Assembly (NCBI GenBank): GCA_018971905.1
Contig: JAGWZS010000062.1
Location: 1-9,046, forward strand
Direction: 5' to 3'
Length of the DNA: 9,046 nucleotides
Source of the DNA: Rhodospirillales bacterium
GTDB lineage: Bacteria; Pseudomonadota; Alphaproteobacteria; Acetobacterales; Acetobacteraceae
Shown here: piece after piece, positions 6,101-9,046 of the stretch
Layout of the letters: every line of letters begins with the position of its first letter
Position numbering within the stretch: the stretch's first letter is position 1
Notes under the pieces: generated by a model
The model's input: only the letters and a program-made list of their open reading frames with translations
Told to the model about the DNA's origin: nothing
Databases searched by the model: none
Program-made: the position numbers and the translations under genes

Positions 6101-8128
6101 CTACAACGCGGCGGAAAGCACATTGCCGTGGCCATTCGCGGCAGCGCTGCCCGCCCCCGTGGCACGGGTGGTGGTGGTGGTCACCAGCCCATCCATCAGC
6201 TCAGCACTCAGCGCGGCGGGGCCCCAATTTAGCCCGCCATAAAGGCCAAACCGCACCGTGCCCAGAAACGCCTTGCCGCCCGCTGCGTCCTTCAGGTTCA
6301 GCGCATCATACCCCACCGACACACCCAGGCGGCCGGGGCCAGCCGCACGGTCTAGCCCGGCCAAAAATCCGCCGCCGCGCGCATCGTAGGCGCCGTCCGT
6401 TGAAATATCGCTGCCCGTGGCTTGCATCCAACCCCCCATGCCGCAAAGTCCGCTGGCCAGCGCCGCGGCCACACTGCCCGCCTGCCCCGCCTGCTGCCCG
6501 GCCATAGGCTGGGTGGTTGCACAAGATGTTTCAGACTGCGAATTCGCCCGCGCCAGCAATGCCTGGCCGGAGGCCGCACCTGCCAGCGCCAAAACCTGCT
6601 CGGCATCGGCAAACACCACGGCGTCTGCCGGTGCAACCACCACCCTCCGTTTCAACGTAAGCGCAAGCGCCTGGGCGGTGGTTAGCGCCACGGCGGAGGA
6701 GGGTAAGCGGCTGTGTTGTGCCGCGCTGCTCACCTGCACGGTGGAGAAATCTCCGCTTACCCCGCCCACCGCGTTAAGAAAGCTGTAACTGCCCGGTTGG
6801 TAAGTGCCTGGCGAAAGCACATAGGCCAGCGTGCCCGCCAGATGCGCCGTGCCCGTGACGGTTAGCTGACTCATTCCCAGCGGAGTTACCACTACGCGCA
6901 ACATGCCAGTGCTGGTTTGGGTGTAATTACCCTGAATGGTGAGAGGCGTAGCCACGAGCCCTGCCGTGAGCGTGCCCGCATTCACTACCTGCCCGACGGC
7001 CCAGTTGCCGCTTGCGGTCCATACCGCGTTTTGCGCGATGTTGATCTGCCCCGCCTGCAAGCCGACGATATTGCTTGAAAGGCTGCCGTGCCCGGCCAGA
7101 TTGATGGTGCTGGCGGTGCCGTTGCCTGCGATGGACCCATTGATGACGCTGCCGGTTTCCAACGTCACGCTGCTAGCGCCACCCCGAAGGCTGATGGCAT
7201 TGCCACCCGCGGTGGCGGTGATGGTGCCTGCATTGTCGATGACCGCGCCGGCATTTGCCACAATGCCGGTTAGGCCGGTGATCGTGCCGGTATTCTCCAG
7301 CCTGCCATCCTTGGCGAATTGCACACCGGCCTGGCCGCCATGGATGACGCCGCTGTTCAATATCGTGCCGCCCTGGCCGATATCGATCACGCCATCCGTG
7401 CCACCGGCGATAACACCGCTATTGCTGATGGTGGAGTCGCCCATGAGGTACACGCCAAACAACGGTCCGGAAATGAGCCCGGCATTGGTGAGGGAAGAGC
7501 CGTTGCCGCCCGCATAAACCCCAGAATATCCACCCAGCAATTCACCCCCGGCGGTGTTGGTGAGACTGCCGCCGGAATAGAGCGAAACCGCATCGCCGGT
7601 GCGGGCCGAGATGGTGCCGCTGTTTTGCACCACCCCCAGCCCATTGCCCGTATAAACGCCGATGTGCGCGCCAAAAATTGAGCCGGCATTTGTTACCGCG
7701 CCGCCACGGTTGAGGCTCACACCGTCATATCCGGCGCCGATCTGCCCGGAATTGGTAACAGTGGCAGCGGCACCAATGGCCCGCACACCATAGCTGCCAC
7801 CATCAACAAGCCCGGTATTGGCCACAGCTCCGCCGCCGCCCAGCGATATGCCGATACCAGCCGAATCCAGCACCTGCCCAGCATTGGCGAGCTGCGTTGG
7901 CAAGCTGGCGCTAACGGCTACCGACCCGGCGGCGTTAATGGTGACGCCAGAGGCGATCTCAACCGGACCGGCCAGCCCATCGAGCAACAGGGCGCTGTTC
8001 TGGCTAATGCCGATAACGGTTTGCGCCGGCGCAGGTGCGTTGAAGGAAAGGGCTGCTGGCAAGGCCAGAAGCGGTGCGCAACCAGCTTTAGCGAGACGCC
8101 GCGCAACATCCGGGAATTCGGAACTCAT
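6101..8128 (-). CDS. Translated part of the autotransporter: signal peptide, beta-helix passenger and truncated barrel
   Basis: If the amber codon is obeyed, the product has 675 residues and ends in GNVLSAAL. It keeps the whole passenger and about the first 110 residues of the barrel but loses the last 151, including the C-terminal outer-membrane signal. Such a product would be expected to stall in the periplasm and be degraded. Just before the barrel sit two cysteines (536 and 562, in TSCATT and SGLCGMGG), which could form a disulfide across the linker. Codon choice and GC content do not differ obviously from the neighbours. This entry covers only the segment before the stop; the preceding entry describes the whole gene. 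Confidence 0.7.
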   Translation of the reverse strand: MSSEFPDVARRLAKAGCAPLLALPAALSFNAPAPAQTVIGISQNSALLLDGLAGPVEIASGVTINAAGSVAVSASLPTQLANAGQVLDSAGIGISLGGGGAVANTGLVDGGSYGVRAIGAAATVTNSGQIGAGYDGVSLNRGGAVTNAGSIFGAHIGVYTGNGLGVVQNSGTISARTGDAVSLYSGGSLTNTAGGELLGGYSGVYAGGNGSSLTNAGLISGPLFGVYLMGDSTISNSGVIAGGTDGVIDIGQGGTILNSGVIHGGQAGVQFAKDGRLENTGTITGLTGIVANAGAVIDNAGTITATAGGNAISLRGGASSVTLETGSVINGSIAGNGTASTINLAGHGSLSSNIVGLQAGQINIAQNAVWTASGNWAVGQVVNAGTLTAGLVATPLTIQGNYTQTSTGMLRVVVTPLGMSQLTVTGTAHLAGTLAYVLSPGTYQPGSYSFLNAVGGVSGDFSTVQVSSAAQHSRLPSSAVALTTAQALALTLKRRVVVAPADAVVFADAEQVLALAGAASGQALLARANSQSETSCATTQPMAGQQAGQAGSVAAALASGLCGMGGWMQATGSDISTDGAYDARGGGFLAGLDRAAGPGRLGVSVGYDALNLKDAAGGKAFLGTVRFGLYGGLNWGPAALSAELMDGLVTTTTTRATGAGSAAANGHGNVLSAAL
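7181..7831 (-). repeat. About ten degenerate beta-helix repeats in the passenger
   Basis: The encoded protein repeats a 20-24 residue unit about ten times, roughly hydrophobic-x-N-[ST/A]-G-x-I-x-G-(5-6)-GV-(5)-G. Examples are VTNSGQIGAGYDGVSLNRGG, VTNAGSIFGAHIGVYTGNG and ISNSGVIAGGTDGVIDIGQG. Regular N-x-G turns and alternating hydrophobic residues suggest one beta-helix turn per unit, as in autotransporter passengers. The units differ enough at DNA level that recent tandem duplication is unlikely. Confidence 0.75.
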
Positions 8129-8365
8129 CGGGGTAATCCTCATAAATGCCCCGTTTTGCGGCATATCCACGACCAGAGATTGTATTCAACCCAACCCAGC
8201 CCTCATGAACGGAGCGTTAATGGCGCCCGCGGAAGATGAACGCGCCATTTACCAACCCGCGCGGGGCGCGGCCTGGGAAAAATGGCAAAACCCTTGCCTC
8301 TGGCGCCATGGCGGCGTAAGCCCCGGCCTCACGATCGTTCAGTATTCAATCCGCAAGGCAGTTTT
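8129..8365. promoter_or_regulatory. Divergent control region between autotransporter and efp
   Basis: The 237 bases between the two divergent starts should hold both promoters. On the minus strand TACAAT (8184-8179) is a good -10 hexamer, about 50 bases before the autotransporter start, but no good -35 lies 17 bases upstream. For efp the best guess is TTGCCT (8294-8299) with TAAGCC 17 bases on, which is weak. An inverted repeat, AATGGCGC (8219-8226) and GCGCCATT (8242-8249), and a further TGGCGCCA (8301-8308) cluster between the genes. A GC hairpin, CCGCGC/GCGCGG (8257-8271), lies between them. No convincing gene is present. Confidence 0.5.
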
Positions 8366-8932
8366 ATGAAGCAGCAGGCAAATCTCATCCGCGCTGGCCA
8401 GGTTATCGAGCACGAGGGTGCGCGCTGGACCGTGCTGAAGCAGCAGATCATCACCCCCGGCAAGGGCGGCGCCTTCATTCAAGTGGAAATGCGCAACCTG
8501 AAAACCGGCAACAAAACCAACGAACGCTGGCGCACCGCCGACACCGTGGAACGCCTGACCACCGAGGACCGGGATTACAGCTACTCCTACACCGATGGCG
8601 ACAATCTGGTGCTGATGGATCCCGAGACCTTCGAGCAGTTTATGGTGCCCGCCGCCATTCTGGGCGATTCCGCACCCTTCCTGCAGGACAATATGCCCGT
8701 TTCCGTGGCGCTGGTGGAAGGCGACCCCGTCGGCATCACCCTGCCGCCGCAGGTAACGCTTGAGATTGTTGAGGCCGACCCGGTGGTGAAGGGGCAAACT
8801 GCTTCCTCCTCCTACAAGCCGGCCAAGCTCTCCAACGGTGTGAAGACGCTGGTGCCACCCTTCATCGAGGCCGGTGAGCGTGTTGTGGTGCGCACCGAAG
8901 ACGGCTCCTACGTGGAACGCGCCAAGGGCTGA
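8366..8932 (+). CDS. efp: Translation elongation factor P
   Basis: EF-P binds between the P and E sites of ribosomes stalled at consecutive prolines and promotes peptide-bond formation. The 188-residue length is exactly typical. The N-terminal KOW-like domain carries the loop TPGKGGAF (30-37). Its tip Lys33 corresponds to the E. coli lysine that is beta-lysylated by EpmA/EpmB, so this is a lysine-type rather than an arginine (EarP) type factor. Two OB-fold domains follow, with the C-terminal signature region KPAKLSNGVKTLVPPFIEAG (151-170). The start at 8366 gives the standard N-terminus MKQQANLIRAG and has AAGG (8355-8358) seven bases before it. An upstream in-frame ATG at 8282 would add 28 unrelated residues. 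Modification enzymes are not in the window. It ends at tandem terminators. Confidence 0.97.
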   Translation: MKQQANLIRAGQVIEHEGARWTVLKQQIITPGKGGAFIQVEMRNLKTGNKTNERWRTADTVERLTTEDRDYSYSYTDGDNLVLMDPETFEQFMVPAAILGDSAPFLQDNMPVSVALVEGDPVGITLPPQVTLEIVEADPVVKGQTASSSYKPAKLSNGVKTLVPPFIEAGERVVVRTEDGSYVERAKG

Positions 8933-8938
8933 TTTTTT

Positions 8939-8971
8939 CCCGGGCCGCGATTGGGCCCGGGTTATGTTTTT
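8939..8971 (+). terminator. Intrinsic terminator of efp (first of two)
   Basis: CCCGGGCC (8939-8946) pairs over 8 bp with GGCCCGGG (8954-8961) around a 7-base loop, followed by TTATGTTTTT. It begins six bases after the efp stop. Confidence 0.85.
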
Positions 8972-8974
8972 CAC

Positions 8975-9006
8975 TTGCCCGCTTCAGGCGGGCAATTCTT
9001 GTTTTT
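8975..9006 (+). terminator. Second tandem terminator after efp
   Basis: TTGCCCGC (8975-8982) pairs perfectly over 8 bp with GCGGGCAA (8988-8995) around the loop TTCAG, then TTCTTGTTTTT. It begins three bases after the T run of the first terminator and ends 13 bases before the next start codon. Confidence 0.75.
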
Positions 9007-9019
9007 GGGATATTTCGCC

Positions 9020-9046
9020 ATGATGCCACGCCTCTCCGCGCATATG
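9020..9046 (+). CDS. Start of a downstream gene, possibly SuhB-type inositol monophosphatase (partial)
   Basis: ATG codons at 9020 and 9023 open a frame to the window end (MMPRLSAHM). GGGA at 9007-9010 could serve as ribosome-binding site. From memory, alphaproteobacterial inositol monophosphatases (SuhB) often follow efp and begin similarly, with a short basic stretch before an N-V-M motif. Nine residues cannot prove this, so the identity is a guess from gene order. Confidence 0.4.

Larger units (their letters stand above)
5648..8128 (-). pseudogene. Autotransporter (type Va secretion), interrupted by an in-frame amber codon
   Basis: Read through, the frame encodes 826 residues from ATG 8128. 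A signal peptide covers residues 1-36 (RRLAK, a hydrophobic core, then APAPAQ). A glycine/asparagine-rich passenger follows to about residue 500, and a beta-barrel of about 262 residues starts near GGWMQATG (565). Classical autotransporters export the passenger to the cell surface through this barrel. A TAG (CTA on the plus strand at 6101-6103) stops translation at codon 676, inside the barrel. Downstream the same frame continues without shift (AALPISAWGGEFRP) to a proper end, GGVLVTF, with the terminal phenylalanine recognised by the Bam machinery. Since barrel length is normal for the family, the stop is the only visible lesion; CAG to TAG is the simplest origin. ATG 8128 was chosen because AGGA lies 8 bases upstream and a normal signal peptide results; GTG 8170 and ATGs at 8164 and 8143 are alternatives. 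The passenger function cannot be read from sequence. Confidence 0.82.

Noticed and set aside
6936..7517. Plus-strand open frame of 193 codons opposite the passenger
   Set aside because: Its proline/valine-rich repetitive look is the mirror of the N-x-G repeats on the other strand.
8129..8170. Longer autotransporter start at GTG 8170
   Set aside because: It puts 14 polar residues ahead of the signal peptide; ATG 8128 has AGGA at suitable spacing and a normal signal peptide.

Overview
The window reads as a GC-rich alphaproteobacterial chromosome segment, most likely from the Acetobacteraceae. The strongest pointer is elongation factor P, whose start (MKQQANLIRAGQVIEHEG) and PGKGGAFIQVEMR loop have the form I associate with that family. 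The citrate synthase and the Fe-S type APS reductase fit the same placement. Nothing points to a plasmid, phage or insertion sequence, and I saw no tRNA, rRNA or CRISPR array.

Layout. Positions 1-1513 hold the tail of an unidentified gene and a membrane sensor histidine kinase, coupled by an ATGA overlap. An AT-rich gap leads to a small assimilatory sulfur block: a CysG-N/Met8-type siroheme-forming protein (1633-2208) and an APS/PAPS reductase, cysH (2268-2981). CysH supplies sulfite, and siroheme is the prosthetic group of the sulfite reductase that consumes it. Next come gltA (type I citrate synthase, 3131-4444) behind a structured leader, a strong intrinsic terminator, and only six bases later a two-helix ion channel with an RCK/TrkA domain (4512-5531). 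Its potassium filter reads TVGYE rather than TVGYG.

On the minus strand, convergent with the channel, lies an autotransporter (5648-8128): signal peptide, about ten beta-helix repeats, and a C-terminal beta-barrel. A single in-frame amber codon at 6101-6103 cuts the barrel, and the correct reading frame then continues to a normal outer-membrane C-terminus ending in phenylalanine. It is a recently broken gene or a conditional read-through case. A 237-base divergent region separates it from efp (8366-8932), which is followed by two tandem terminators and the first codons of another gene.

I found no clear new multi-gene system. The points most worth a second look are the amber codon in the autotransporter, the altered channel filter, the channel start packed against a terminator whose 3' arm carries its only ribosome-binding-like sequence, and the repeats and alternative pairings around gltA. 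All are sequence observations; their functions are inferred.
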